A program made the position numbers and the translations under genes. 64,000 nucleotides of DNA from Caballeronia temeraria. Its GTDB lineage: Bacteria; Pseudomonadota; Gammaproteobacteria; Burkholderiales; Burkholderiaceae. The notes under the pieces are model-generated. The model made no database searches, was not told the origin of the DNA, and saw only the letters and a program-made list of their open reading frames with translations. Shown here one piece after another: positions 50,576 through 61,169 of the stretch (its first letter is position 1; each line of letters opens with the position of its first letter). The stretch lies in contig NZ_FCOI02000001.1 in assembly GCF_001544795.2 (NCBI RefSeq), positions 434,001 through 498,000 on the forward strand. Reading direction: 5' to 3'.

Positions 50576-51754
50576 ATGAAAACCGAAATGTTTTCGTCGT
50601 TTAAGGTGGTGCATGGCGTGGCAGTGCGCTCGGCATTGTCCATCGCTGTCTCCATCGCAGTAGCGACGTCCTTCGCAGCGGCTCCGGCTGAAGCCCTTGC
50701 GAAGACCGCCACCCATACCAAGACAGCAAAGAAAGACGCGGCTGAAAAGCCCGCGCGCGTCGCAAAAACCACGCTCAAGGCGCCGAAACCCGCGAAAGCG
50801 GCCAAGGTCGCCGCCGCCGATGACGACGAAGACGCGCCCCGCGCGTCGCGTAAGCGTCGCGCGTCGTATCGCATGGAGCCGCATGCGCGCCGCGCGTCGG
50901 TGCATGCAGTTGCGTTCCAGCCGCGTGCGACGTCGGTCGGCCAGGCGTTCGGTCTGCATGAGACGCCCGACAGCCTCGCGCTGCGTTCGAGCGTGGCCTA
51001 CGTGGTCGATCAGAACACGTCCGAGACGCTCTTCGACAAGAACTCGCGCGCCGTCGTGCCGATCGCATCGATCACCAAACTCATGACGGCGATGGTCGTG
51101 CTCGACTCGCACATGCCGCTCACCGACGAAATCAGCGTCACCGACGAAGACCGCGACTACGAGAAGTTCACCGGCTCGCGTCTCGCGGTCGGTTCGGTGC
51201 TCAATCGCGAAGACATGCTGCACATCGCGCTGATGGCATCGGAAAATCGCGCGGCCGCGGCGCTGTCGCGCTATTTCCCGGGCGGGCGTCCGGCGTTTAT
51301 CGCCGCGATGAACGCGAAGGCGAAGTCGCTCGGCATGGTCGACACGCACTTCGAGAATTCCACGGGTCTGACGAGCCAGAACGTGTCGAGCGCGCGCGAC
51401 CTCGTGAAGATGGTGAACGCGGCGTATCAGTATCCGTTGATCCGCAAGTTCTCGACCGACCGCAGTTACGACGTCTTCACCGGCAAGCGCAATCTCGCGT
51501 ACAACAGCACGAACGCGCTGATCCGCAATGCGTCGTGGGACATCGGCTTGCAGAAGACGGGTTTCATCAACGAAGCGGGCGAGTGCCTCGTGATGCAGGC
51601 AACCGTGAATGGCCGTCCGGTCGTGATCGTGCTGCTCGATTCGTACGGCAAGTATTCGCGTTTCGCCGATGCGGGCCGGTTGCGCTCGTTCCTCGATACG
51701 CTCGGCGAGCCGCATATCATGAGCGCGGACATGGGCAGCGGCGGGAATCCTTGA
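50576..51754 (+). CDS. pbpG: D-alanyl-D-alanine endopeptidase (PBP7/8 type)
   Basis: A 392-residue periplasmic serine peptidase of family S11 that trims peptidoglycan cross-links. It has a signal region (residues ~20-42, SALSIAVSIAVATSFAAAPAEA), then a basic Lys/Ala-rich linker (~45-120) and the catalytic domain. The active-site motifs are S165-x-x-K168 (ASITKLMTAMVVLD), SEN (MASENRAAAAL) and KTG (LQKTGFINEAGEC). It lacks an evident C-terminal amphipathic anchor, as in PBP7. The linker is longer than in E. coli PBP7. Confidence 0.94.
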   Translation: MKTEMFSSFKVVHGVAVRSALSIAVSIAVATSFAAAPAEALAKTATHTKTAKKDAAEKPARVAKTTLKAPKPAKAAKVAAADDDEDAPRASRKRRASYRMEPHARRASVHAVAFQPRATSVGQAFGLHETPDSLALRSSVAYVVDQNTSETLFDKNSRAVVPIASITKLMTAMVVLDSHMPLTDEISVTDEDRDYEKFTGSRLAVGSVLNREDMLHIALMASENRAAAALSRYFPGGRPAFIAAMNAKAKSLGMVDTHFENSTGLTSQNVSSARDLVKMVNAAYQYPLIRKFSTDRSYDVFTGKRNLAYNSTNALIRNASWDIGLQKTGFINEAGECLVMQATVNGRPVVIVLLDSYGKYSRFADAGRLRSFLDTLGEPHIMSADMGSGGNP

Positions 51755-51782
51755 GCGCCCGCCATTCGCTGACGTAAAAGCG

Positions 51783-51817
51783 AAAAAGGGATTCGTCGAA
51801 AGACGAATCCCTTTTTT
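51783..51817. terminator. Bidirectional terminator between pbpG and the IclR gene
   Basis: A perfect 15-bp stem (51783-51797 with 51802-51816) capped by a GAAA tetraloop has A- and T-tracts at its ends and serves both convergent genes. Confidence 0.93.
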
Positions 51818-51832
51818 CATGCGGCGGAGGAA

Positions 51833-52651
51833 TCAGCGGTGCGCGTGTTGCGCGTGCTGTTGCGCGTCGGCGGCTGCCTGTTCCGGGTGATAACCCAGCG
51901 ATTGCGAGATTTCGAGCGCTGTGTGACTCAGTTGCTTGAGCCAGGCGTCCTGCAGACGATCCGCGGGCGCGGAGAGCGACAGGCCGGCGACGAGCCGTCC
52001 GGTGTCGTCGTAGATGCCGGCCGCGATGCAGCGCACGCCGAGTTCGAGTTCCTCGTTATCGCGGGCGCAAGCTTGCTGACGCACCAGCGACAACTCACGC
52101 TCGAGCTTCGAGAGATCCGTGATGCTGTTCTGCGTGTGGCCGGAGAGACCGGTTCGCATCGCATAGGCGCGCACGCGCGTGGCTTCGTCGGCGGCGAGGA
52201 AGAGCTTGCCGACCGACGTCAGATGCAACGGCGCGCGGCCGCCGATGGCGCGCACGACCTGCATCCCCGAGCGCTCGGAATAGGCGCGTTCGATATACAC
52301 GATCTCGTCGCCCTGCCGCACGGAGAGGTTGACCGTCTGCCCGGTCTGCCGATGCAACTCGCGCATCGGCGGCATCGCGGCTTCGCGCACCGAAAGACGC
52401 GCCTTCACCAGATTGCCGAGCTCCAGCAAGCGCATGCCGAGCCGATAAGTGCCGGGATCGGACCGGTCGACGAGCCGGCAAAGCACCATGTCGTTCAGGA
52501 TGCGATGCGCGGTGGACGGATGCAGATCGGTGCTCTGGGCGAGCTCTTTCAGGCTGACGGGATCGGTGTGATCGGCAAGGGCGTCGAGAAGACGCATCAT
52601 GCGCTCGATCACCTGAATGGACGTTTTGGATTCCGGGTTCGTATCGCTCAT
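51833..52651 (-). CDS. IclR family transcriptional regulator
   Basis: A 272-residue regulator: the N-terminal winged helix-turn-helix (SIQVIERMMRLLDALADHTD, SLKELAQSTDLHPSTAHRIL) and the IclR effector domain (~95-255; LHLTSVGKLFLAADEATRVR, RDNEELELGVRCIAAGIYDD, AGLSLSAPADRL). It is divergent from lutA with 190 bp between, so it is the likely regulator of lutAB and possibly of itself. A TACAAT hexamer (52696-52691, minus strand) is a candidate -10. Confidence 0.94.
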   Translation of the reverse strand: MSDTNPESKTSIQVIERMMRLLDALADHTDPVSLKELAQSTDLHPSTAHRILNDMVLCRLVDRSDPGTYRLGMRLLELGNLVKARLSVREAAMPPMRELHRQTGQTVNLSVRQGDEIVYIERAYSERSGMQVVRAIGGRAPLHLTSVGKLFLAADEATRVRAYAMRTGLSGHTQNSITDLSKLERELSLVRQQACARDNEELELGVRCIAAGIYDDTGRLVAGLSLSAPADRLQDAWLKQLSHTALEISQSLGYHPEQAAADAQQHAQHAHR

Positions 52652-52696
52652 CGTGAAAAATCGGTTGATGCGTCAAACAGCGGAACCACGATTGTA

Positions 52697-52709
52697 TCTC
52701 ATAATGTGA
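52697..52709. promoter_or_regulatory. Possible IclR operator in the iclR-lutA gap
   Basis: TCTCATAATGTGA is an imperfect palindrome overlapping the candidate iclR -10. Its position suits autoregulation, but the match is weak. Confidence 0.3.
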
Positions 52710-52841
52710 AAAAAGCGAACGCGACGCGGAAACAACGGTTCCGCCGATGCGGCGGGCAGCCGGCGAGAACCCCGTCGGCCGGGACTTTTCGCGGATAATC
52801 GGCGCTGCGTTCACATCACTCTACAGAACAGGAAACGCCCC

Positions 52842-53576
52842 ATGCGAGTCGGATTATTCGTGACATGTCTCATCGACATGATGCGCCCGGAGATCGGCTT
52901 CTCGGTCATCAAGCTGATCGAGCGAGCGGGTTTCGAAGTCGTCGTGCCGCCGTCGCAAACGTGCTGCGGCCAGCCCGCCTACAACTCGGGCGACCGGCCG
53001 CTCGCTCGCGATCTCGCCGAAAAGACGCTGCGCGAATTCGAGCAGTTCGACTATGTCGTGGTGCCGTCCGGTTCCTGCGGCGGCATGATTCGCGCGCATT
53101 ACGGCGATCTTTTTCGTGATGATCCGCAATTGATGAGCCGCTTCGCGCGCATGCAGCCGCGCGTGTTCGAACTGACCGATTTTCTCGTGAACGTCGCGAA
53201 GGCGCGCATGGAGCCGGGCGCGTTCGACGGCATGGTGACGTATCACGATTCCTGTTCGGGCCTGCGCGAACTCGGCGTGAAATCGCAGCCGCGCGAACTG
53301 CTCGCGCAAGCGGGCGTGGCCGTGACCGAGATGGCGGGCTGCGAGCATTGCTGCGGCTTCGGCGGCACGTTCGCGGTGAAGTACGGCGACATCTCGACGG
53401 CGATCGTCGACGAGAAGTGCGCGAACATCAAGGCGAGCGGGGCGGATGCCGTCGTGCTCGGCGATCTCGGCTGCATGCTGAACATCGAAGGACGCCTGCG
53501 CCGCACCGGCGATACCTCGACGCGCGTGCTGCACATCGCGCAGGTGCTCGCCGGCGACGTGACCTACGGCGTCTGA
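52842..53576 (+). CDS. lutA: Lactate utilisation protein LutA (YkgE-type Fe-S oxidoreductase subunit)
   Basis: A 244-residue protein with two CCG (cysteine-rich) domains: TCCGQPAYNSG with PSGSCGGMIRAHYG, and YHDSCSGLRELGV with CEHCCGFGGTFAVKYGDIST. These domains bind Fe-S clusters or substrates in LutA, GlpC and HdrB. In Bacillus, LutABC oxidises L-lactate; here LutA should work with LutB. AGGAAACG lies before the ATG. The downstream partner begins 13 bp after the stop. Confidence 0.95.
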   Translation: MRVGLFVTCLIDMMRPEIGFSVIKLIERAGFEVVVPPSQTCCGQPAYNSGDRPLARDLAEKTLREFEQFDYVVVPSGSCGGMIRAHYGDLFRDDPQLMSRFARMQPRVFELTDFLVNVAKARMEPGAFDGMVTYHDSCSGLRELGVKSQPRELLAQAGVAVTEMAGCEHCCGFGGTFAVKYGDISTAIVDEKCANIKASGADAVVLGDLGCMLNIEGRLRRTGDTSTRVLHIAQVLAGDVTYGV

Positions 53577-53589
53577 AGGAGACAAGCGG

Positions 53590-55002
53590 ATGCAAGTCCA
53601 GACGATGCACTTCAAGGCCCGCGCGGGCAGCAAGCTCGCCGACGAACGCCTGCAGCAGAACCTCACGAAGCTCTCGACCAAGTTCGTCAGTGCCCGCGCG
53701 AGCGCGGTACGCGACATCGACTTCGAGGCGACGCGCGCCGCGTTGAAGGAGCGCCGCAATCGCGCGCTCGAGAATCTCGACGTGTGGCTCGACACCTTCG
53801 AGCGCGAAGCGACCCGTCGCGGCGCGACCGTGCTCTATGCCGAATCGACGCAGGACGCCGCGAAGCTCGTCGCGGACATCGCCCGCAAGCATGACGTGAA
53901 GAAGGTCATCAAGACCAAGTCGATGGTCTCGGAAGAGATGCAACTGAATCGCGTGCTCGGCGAGATGGGCGTGCAGTCGATCGAAACCGACCTTGGCGAA
54001 TACATCCTGCAGATCAACGACAACGAGCCGCCGAGCCATATCATCGCGCCGGTCGTCCACAAGGATAAGGAGCAGATCGCCGATCTCTTCGCGAAGACCC
54101 ACAACAAGCCGCGCCTCACCGATATCCCCGAGATGACGCGCGAGGCGCGCGAGGTGTTGCGTCCGCATTTCATGTCGGCGGACATGGGCGTGACGGGCGG
54201 CAACTTTCTGATCGCGGAGACAGGTTCGGTAGCCGTCGTCACGAACGAGGGCAACGAAGGCATGTGCACGGTGATGCCACGCGTGCACGTTGCGGTGACG
54301 GGCATCGAAAAAGTGCTGCCGACGCTCGAAGATCTCGCGACCGCGATGCGCCTTCTGCCGCGCTCGGCGACCGGGCAGACGATCTCGAACTACTTTTCGC
54401 TGCTGACCGGACCGCGCGCGGCGGACGAAACGGACGGTCCGGAGCACATGTACTTCGTGCTCGTCGATGGCGGGCGCACCGGGCTGATCGGCGGCGAGTT
54501 TCAGGAGATGCTGCGCTGTATCCGCTGCGGGGCGTGCATGAATCATTGCCCGGTCTATCAGAAGATCGGCGGACATGCGTATGGCTGGGTGTATCCGGGA
54601 CCGATGGGTTCGGTGCTGACGCCGGCGTATGTCGGCATCGACAAGGCGCTCGATCTGCCGCAAGCCGCCACACTCTGCGGCGAATGCAACAGCGTCTGTC
54701 CGGTGGGCATTCCGCTTTCGGATCTGCTGCGCAAGTTGCGCGAAAAGCAGATGGAGCGCCGGCTGCGTCCCTGGAACGAACGCGCCGCGCTCGCGGCATG
54801 GGGCTATCTCGCGAAGCGCCCGCTCGCGTATGCGCTTTTCACGAAGCTCGCGGTGCGCGTGCTCGAACGCATCGGCGGCAACAAGAAGGCGATCTCACGA
54901 CTGCCATTCGGCGCCGGCTGGACCGACGCGCGCGACATGCCCGCGCCGGTCGGGCGCACGTTCCGCGAGTTGTACAAGGCGCAGCATTCGCATCTCGGAT
55001 AA
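53590..55002 (+). CDS. lutB: Lactate utilisation iron-sulfur protein LutB (YkgF-type)
   Basis: A 470-residue protein: an N-terminal LUD domain (~60-300; KVIKTKSMVSEEMQLN, IETDLGEYILQI, VTGGNFLIAETGSVAVVTNE) followed by two [4Fe-4S] motifs, CIRCGACMNHCPVYQ and CGECNSVCPVGIPL, and a C-terminal LutB extension (~400-470). It should pass electrons from lactate oxidation to the chain. GGAGA precedes the ATG. The third member, lutC, is not found here: a strong hairpin and a convergent gene follow directly. Confidence 0.95.
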   Translation: MQVQTMHFKARAGSKLADERLQQNLTKLSTKFVSARASAVRDIDFEATRAALKERRNRALENLDVWLDTFEREATRRGATVLYAESTQDAAKLVADIARKHDVKKVIKTKSMVSEEMQLNRVLGEMGVQSIETDLGEYILQINDNEPPSHIIAPVVHKDKEQIADLFAKTHNKPRLTDIPEMTREAREVLRPHFMSADMGVTGGNFLIAETGSVAVVTNEGNEGMCTVMPRVHVAVTGIEKVLPTLEDLATAMRLLPRSATGQTISNYFSLLTGPRAADETDGPEHMYFVLVDGGRTGLIGGEFQEMLRCIRCGACMNHCPVYQKIGGHAYGWVYPGPMGSVLTPAYVGIDKALDLPQAATLCGECNSVCPVGIPLSDLLRKLREKQMERRLRPWNERAALAAWGYLAKRPLAYALFTKLAVRVLERIGGNKKAISRLPFGAGWTDARDMPAPVGRTFRELYKAQHSHLG

Positions 55003-55003
55003 A

Positions 55004-55043
55004 ACAAGGCCGCGCCGGATCGATCGACCCGGCGCGGCCTTGT
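55004..55043 (+). terminator. Hairpin ending the lutAB unit
   Basis: A 15-bp perfect stem (55004-55018 with 55029-55043) with a 10-nt loop begins right at the lutB stop. There is no long T-run, but the position and stem strength support transcription termination. Confidence 0.7.
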
Positions 55044-55066
55044 CTTCGAATGCGCTCGCGCGCTCA

Positions 55067-55606
55067 TTATCCGCCGTAGCGTCCAAGAAATCCGCGTGAA
55101 TTGCCGCTGTCTCGCGTGCCGCCGCCGTTCGCTGAAGGCGGCGGGGCGCGATTCGGCCCGGGCGGTCGACCGCCCACTGCCTGAGGCGCCGTTGCGCCAC
55201 CGCCCGCTTGCGGAGGGGGCGCCGCCGGTGGATGACCGCCGCCAGCTTGCGGTGGCGGACCATTCGGATGTCCGCCGCCTGCCTGCGGAGGCGGCCCGCC
55301 CGGTCCGCGGCCGCGCGGCGGCCCGCCGTGCCAACCGCCCGGCGGCGGACGGCGCCAGCCGGGACCGTCATCCCAGTAACGGCTCGGGCCCGGGCCATAG
55401 TACGCAGGGCCCGGACCGGAGTAATAACCGCCGCCTATCACGACGCCCGGCTGGACCACCGGCGGGCCGCCATAGTATCCATAGCCCGGATCGTCATAGA
55501 CACCCGGATAGCCGCCGCCATAGGCCGCACCATCGGGATAAGCGGCGCAGCCGCCGAGAAGCGCGGCGGATGACACCAAAAAGAGACCAGCAACTGCGGA
55601 TTTCAT
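55067..55606 (-). CDS. Small Gly/Pro-rich lipoprotein
   Basis: A 179-residue protein with a lipoprotein signal: MKSAVAGLFLVSSAALLGGC, with the lipobox LGGC and acceptor Cys20. The mature chain is low complexity: Gly/Tyr/Pro-rich first (AAYGGGYPGVYDDPGYGYYG), then a repeated PPPQAGGG unit (three copies) and an Arg-containing end. It is probably an outer-membrane or envelope lipoprotein with a disordered tail. No known domain is recognised. No clear ribosome site precedes the ATG. Confidence 0.7.
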   Translation of the reverse strand: MKSAVAGLFLVSSAALLGGCAAYPDGAAYGGGYPGVYDDPGYGYYGGPPVVQPGVVIGGGYYSGPGPAYYGPGPSRYWDDGPGWRRPPPGGWHGGPPRGRGPGGPPPQAGGGHPNGPPPQAGGGHPPAAPPPQAGGGATAPQAVGGRPPGPNRAPPPSANGGGTRDSGNSRGFLGRYGG

Positions 55607-55879
55607 AATCGTGGTAGAACTCGCGGAACCATTCCCGAATAAGACATCATCAGCGGATGGATGTCCCCGAAAACTTTGTAAGCCTTTATGACCACACGCG
55701 GTCAGTAAGACGCGAGCGCCGCATTCTGCGCCGCAAATCGGCTCGTTGTTGCGACTGCAACAATCCTTTGCTTTTCAAGGACTTTTTCAGCCTGGGACGA
55801 TTCCGTATCATTCGAAGTGTCCATCAGTGGGTTCCCGTAGGGCGTTACCCGCTGTGACATATCGACCAAAGGCAGTCCC

Positions 55880-56098
55880 ATGAAAAAGACAATATCGACT
55901 TACTGGCCCGTCGCCATCCTGCTTCCGATCACGCTCGCATTCTGCATGCACGCCGGCGACGGCAACGGCGCGGCCAAACGCCACGAAGAAACCAGCGTCG
56001 CGGGCGTGAGCGCCGAACTGGCGCGCGCGATCTCGCTTGGCTTTGTCGAAGACGACGAAGCGCAATCCGCAGCCATCGCCACGCAGAAAACGCTCTGA
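55880..56098 (+). CDS. Small exported or membrane-anchored hypothetical protein
   Basis: A 72-residue ORF starting MKKTISTYWPVAILLPITLA followed by FCMHAGDGNGAAKRHE. A short basic start and one hydrophobic stretch suggest a signal peptide or anchor; the rest is acidic/Ala-rich (AISLGFVEDDEAQSAA). The ribosome site is weak (AAAGGCAG). It ends 23 bp before a strong hairpin, which supports a real transcription unit. Not recognised. Confidence 0.5.
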   Translation: MKKTISTYWPVAILLPITLAFCMHAGDGNGAAKRHEETSVAGVSAELARAISLGFVEDDEAQSAAIATQKTL

Positions 56099-56121
56099 TC
56101 CGCCGCTTTCGACGCGCACAA

Positions 56122-56149
56122 AAAATGGCGCCCACGTGGGCGCCATTTT
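56122..56149. terminator. Bidirectional terminator before the aminotransferase gene
   Basis: A perfect 28-nt palindrome centred on CCCACGTGGG has AAAA/TTTT ends. It serves the small ORF on the plus strand and the aminotransferase gene on the minus strand. Confidence 0.85.
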
Positions 56150-56171
56150 CATTTGAAGCGGTCGATCCGGC

Positions 56172-57371
56172 TTACTTCAGCACGGCGGCGACGGCGCTCG
56201 CGACAGCATCGATGTTGCGCGTGTTGAGCGCGGCCACGCAGATGCGGCCGGTGCTCACGGCGTAGATGCCGAATTCCTCACGCAGACGGTCGACTTGCGC
56301 CGCCGTCAGGCCCGAGTACGAGAACATGCCGCGCTGCTTGTTGACGAACGAGAAGTCGCGATCGACGCCGCTCGCTTTCAGGCGCTCGACGAGACCATTG
56401 CGCATCGCGCGGATGCGGTCGCGCATTTCGCCGAGTTCCTGTTCCCACGTCGCGCGCAGTTCCGGCGACGCCAGCACGGCCGCGACGATCGAGCCGCCAT
56501 GCGTCGGCGGGTTCGAGTAGTTCGTGCGGATCACGCGCTTCAGTTGCGACAGCACGCGCGCGGATTCTTCCTTGCCCGTCGTGATGATCGACAACGCGCC
56601 GACGCGCTCGCCGTACAGCGAGAACGACTTCGAGAACGACGACGACACGAACACGTTCAGCTCCGATGCCGCGAAGAGACGCACGGCGGCCGAGTCGGCC
56701 TCGATGTTCTCGGCGAAGCCCTGATACGCCATGTCGAGGAACGGCACGAGGTTCTTCGCCTTCACGACTTCGACGATCTGCTTCCACTGATCGTCCGACA
56801 GATCGACGCCCGTCGGGTTGTGGCAGCACGCGTGCAGCACGACCACGGTGCCGGCCGCGTAGCTGTTCAGCGCCGCGAGCATGCCGTCGAAGTTCACGCC
56901 GTGCGTGGCGGCTTCGTAGTACGGGTAATTGACCACCTCGAAACCGGCGCTTTCGAACAGCGCGCGATGGTTTTCCCAGCTCGGGTCGCTGATCGCGACA
57001 ATCGCGTTCGGATTCACGCGTTTCAGGAAGTCCGCGCCGATCTTGAGCGCGCCCGTGCCGCCGAGCGCCTGCGCCGTGACGACGCGGCCCGCGGCGATCA
57101 GCGGCGAATCATTGCCGAGAAGCAGCTTTTGCACGGCGGAGTCATAGGCGGCGATGCCGTCGATCGGCAGATAACCGCGCGGCAGCGCGGCATCGACGCG
57201 CGCCTTTTCGGCTTCGCGCACGGCGCGCAGGAGCGGAATCTTGCCTTCTTCATTCGTGTACACGCCGACGCCCAGATTGACTTTGGTCGTGCGCGTATCG
57301 GCATTGAAGGCTTCGTTGAGGCCCAGGATCGGGTCGCGGGGAGCGAGTTCGACGGCAGAGAAAAGAGACAT
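56172..57371 (-). CDS. tyrB: Aromatic amino acid / aspartate aminotransferase
   Basis: A 399-residue class I aminotransferase of the AspC/TyrB group: MSLFSAVELAPRDPILGLNE is the usual N-terminus. VNLGVGVYTNEEGKIPLL, VVLHACCHNPTGVDLSDDQW and the PLP-lysine motif SSSFSKSFSLYGERVGAL are present, with RGMFSYSGLTAAQVDRLRE near the end. It transfers amino groups between 2-oxoglutarate and aromatic amino acids or aspartate. TyrB versus AspC cannot be settled by eye. A candidate -10 TACAAT lies at 57515-57510 on the minus strand. Confidence 0.94.
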   Translation of the reverse strand: MSLFSAVELAPRDPILGLNEAFNADTRTTKVNLGVGVYTNEEGKIPLLRAVREAEKARVDAALPRGYLPIDGIAAYDSAVQKLLLGNDSPLIAAGRVVTAQALGGTGALKIGADFLKRVNPNAIVAISDPSWENHRALFESAGFEVVNYPYYEAATHGVNFDGMLAALNSYAAGTVVVLHACCHNPTGVDLSDDQWKQIVEVVKAKNLVPFLDMAYQGFAENIEADSAAVRLFAASELNVFVSSSFSKSFSLYGERVGALSIITTGKEESARVLSQLKRVIRTNYSNPPTHGGSIVAAVLASPELRATWEQELGEMRDRIRAMRNGLVERLKASGVDRDFSFVNKQRGMFSYSGLTAAQVDRLREEFGIYAVSTGRICVAALNTRNIDAVASAVAAVLK

Positions 57372-57760
57372 GATCTATCGGCAGTGAAGGAAAGACGTGC
57401 GGCAGGAAGCAAGCGGATGATGCGGGCGCCGGGAAATTCGCGCGATAAAACAGCAAAGGCACGGCGCGCGTGGCGGAAAACAGTGTAAAACCGTTGCGCC
57501 CAGTCGCACATTGTAGCGAATCCGGCGTGGCTTTTCGGACGAATATGGTGCGAATGCGCGTGCTTTTTGGCCCTTTTTTGCGGGAACGCGACGAAAACGA
57601 CCGATAAAAAAGGGCGCGAATGTGTGCGCTTGAGATCGGTGATCCACGCCCAATCTGCAAACGATCCGCTTCCCGAACCCGTCACGTCGCGTCGAGCGCG
57701 CGCATTGCTTACGACGCTAGAATGGTTGTTTGCGCCAGACGCTGACTCTCTCGATTTCTC
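57372..57760. other. Divergent intergenic region tyrB-uvrB
   Basis: This is 389 bp without a gene. It contains the candidate tyrB -10 (57515-57510, minus strand) and a TAGAAT hexamer at 57718-57723 that may be the uvrB -10. No LexA-type CTGT-N8-ACAG box was found on either strand. Confidence 0.5.
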
Positions 57761-59857
<2,097 letters not shown>

Positions 59858-59894
59858 GCGGTATGTAAGTGATTTCCAACAGCTAAGTCACAAG

Positions 59895-59930
59895 GCGCGG
59901 CGAATCGGACGGTTCGCCGCGCTTTTTCTT
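59895..59930 (+). terminator. Intrinsic terminator of uvrB
   Basis: GCGCGGCGAA/TTCGCCGCGC (59895-59904 with 59913-59922) followed by TTTTTCTTT, 37 bp past the stop codon. Confidence 0.92.
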
Positions 59931-59997
59931 TGTCCGCGGAAAATCGCCCGACTCAGTGAAAAGCCTTACTGCGCCTAGGTCTGTAAGCTCCGTCAAA

Positions 59998-60026
59998 TTG
60001 TTCCGGCTATCGAAGGATGCTAAACT
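59998..60026 (+). promoter_or_regulatory. Promoter of the ftr iron-uptake operon
   Basis: TTGTTC (59998-60003) and TAAACT (60021-60026) are 17 nt apart. The expected start near 60033 lies at the edge of the Fur-like box. Confidence 0.55.
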
Positions 60027-60033
60027 GACAAAC

Positions 60034-60052
60034 ATTGAGAATGGTTCGTATT
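60034..60052. promoter_or_regulatory. Fur-like box upstream of ftrA
   Basis: The core TTGAGAATGGTTCGTAT matches the Fur-type palindrome ATGAGAATGATTCTCAT at 13 of 17 positions. It overlaps the predicted transcript start, the usual place for iron-dependent repression. Confidence 0.6.
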
Positions 60053-60158
60053 AACGTTCACAGACTTGTGCTAACGCCGCCAGCCGAGCGGCGCTCCCGT
60101 TTCCAGTGGCAAGGCTCGCGTGGCACGCGCGCCAATCGATAACAACAAGGAGTTTCTG

Positions 60159-60704
60159 ATGGGTTCAACGTTGATGCGCGGCCTCGTCGCCGCCGCAGGT
60201 CTCACGGCGATGATGGCGGCGTCGGCTGCCGAATATCCGATCGGCAAGCAGCATATCGAGGGCGGCATGGAAACGGGCGCCGTGTACCTCCAGCCGATCA
60301 CGATGGCGCCGGAAGGCATGATGCGCAAGGCGTCGGATTCGGATATCCACCTTGAGGCGGACATCCACGCGGTCAAGAACAACCCGACCGGTTTCGCCGA
60401 AGGCGACTGGATGCCGTATCTGAACGTCACGTATGAACTCAGCAAGGTCGGCTCGACGCAGACCATCAAGGGCGACCTGATGCCGATGGTCGCGAGCGAC
60501 GGCCCGCACTACGGCGACAACGTCAAGCTCTTCGGGCCGGGCAAGTATCACCTGAAGCTGCACATCTCGCCGCCGTCGCAGGAAGGTCACATGGCGTTCG
60601 GCCGTCACACCGACAAGGAAACGGGCGTGGGTCCGTGGTTCAAGCCGTTCACGATCGAATACGACTTCCCGTTCGCGGGCATCGGCAAGAAGGGCGGTTA
60701 CTGA
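60159..60704 (+). CDS. ftrA: Periplasmic iron-binding protein, P19/FtrA type
   Basis: A 181-residue exported protein of the Tp34/P19 family: signal peptide MRGLVAAAGLTAMMAASA/AEYPIG, then the metal-binding domain with EYPIGKQHIEGGMETGAVYL, SDSDIHLEADIHAVKNN (conserved Glu/His ligands), GPHYGDNVKLFGPGKYHL and MAFGRHTDKETGVGPWF. In Campylobacter P19 and the Brucella/Bordetella FtrA this protein binds Fe(2+)/Cu(2+) and feeds the FTR1 permease. AAGGAG precedes the ATG. It is first of five genes in one direction. Confidence 0.95.
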   Translation: MGSTLMRGLVAAAGLTAMMAASAAEYPIGKQHIEGGMETGAVYLQPITMAPEGMMRKASDSDIHLEADIHAVKNNPTGFAEGDWMPYLNVTYELSKVGSTQTIKGDLMPMVASDGPHYGDNVKLFGPGKYHLKLHISPPSQEGHMAFGRHTDKETGVGPWFKPFTIEYDFPFAGIGKKGGY

Positions 60705-60759
60705 TCGTCCGTTGCGCCCGGCATCCTGGACCGGGCGCGTTCATTCTCAGGAAGTACGC

Positions 60760-61101
60760 ATGAAACTGAAAAGTCAGGTGGCCGCACTCGCGATGTCGGC
60801 GTTCGCCTTTGCCGGGATCAACATGGCGCACGCCGCCGACCTGCCGACGTTCAAGCTCGAAATGAACGACGGCAAGCTCAACCCGGCGCGCATCGAAGTG
60901 CCGGCGGGGCAGCGCATCAAGATCGAAGTGCACAACGTCGGCAAGGGCGCCGCCGAATTCGAAAGCGTGCAGTTGCGCAAGGAAAAGGTGCTCGCGCCGG
61001 GCGCGGATTCGTTCGTCGTGATCGCACCGCTCGATCCGGGTGAATACAAGTTCTTCGACGATTTTCATCAGAGCGCGCAAGGCGTGATCGTCGCGAAGTA
61101 A
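60760..61101 (+). CDS. ftrB: Periplasmic cupredoxin-like protein FtrB
   Basis: A 113-residue exported protein: signal peptide ending INMAHA/ADLP, and one cupredoxin-like domain (FKLEMNDGKLNPARIEVPAG, IKIEVHNVGKGAAEFESVQL, PGEYKFFDDFHQSAQGVIVA). The typical copper ligands of plastocyanins are not all evident, as in other FtrB proteins, which are thought to oxidise or hand over Fe(2+) to the FTR1 permease. It begins 55 bp after ftrA. Confidence 0.93.
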   Translation: MKLKSQVAALAMSAFAFAGINMAHAADLPTFKLEMNDGKLNPARIEVPAGQRIKIEVHNVGKGAAEFESVQLRKEKVLAPGADSFVVIAPLDPGEYKFFDDFHQSAQGVIVAK

Positions 61102-61169
61102 CGGAACGTGCCGCGCGAGGGTGTCGCACCGCGCGCGGCCGGTTGAAGTGGAATTGCTGGAGGTCGGGT

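Noticed and set aside
57372..57760. LexA box expected upstream of uvrB
   Set aside because: No CTGT-N8-ACAG pattern was found in the intergenic region; SOS control cannot be claimed.
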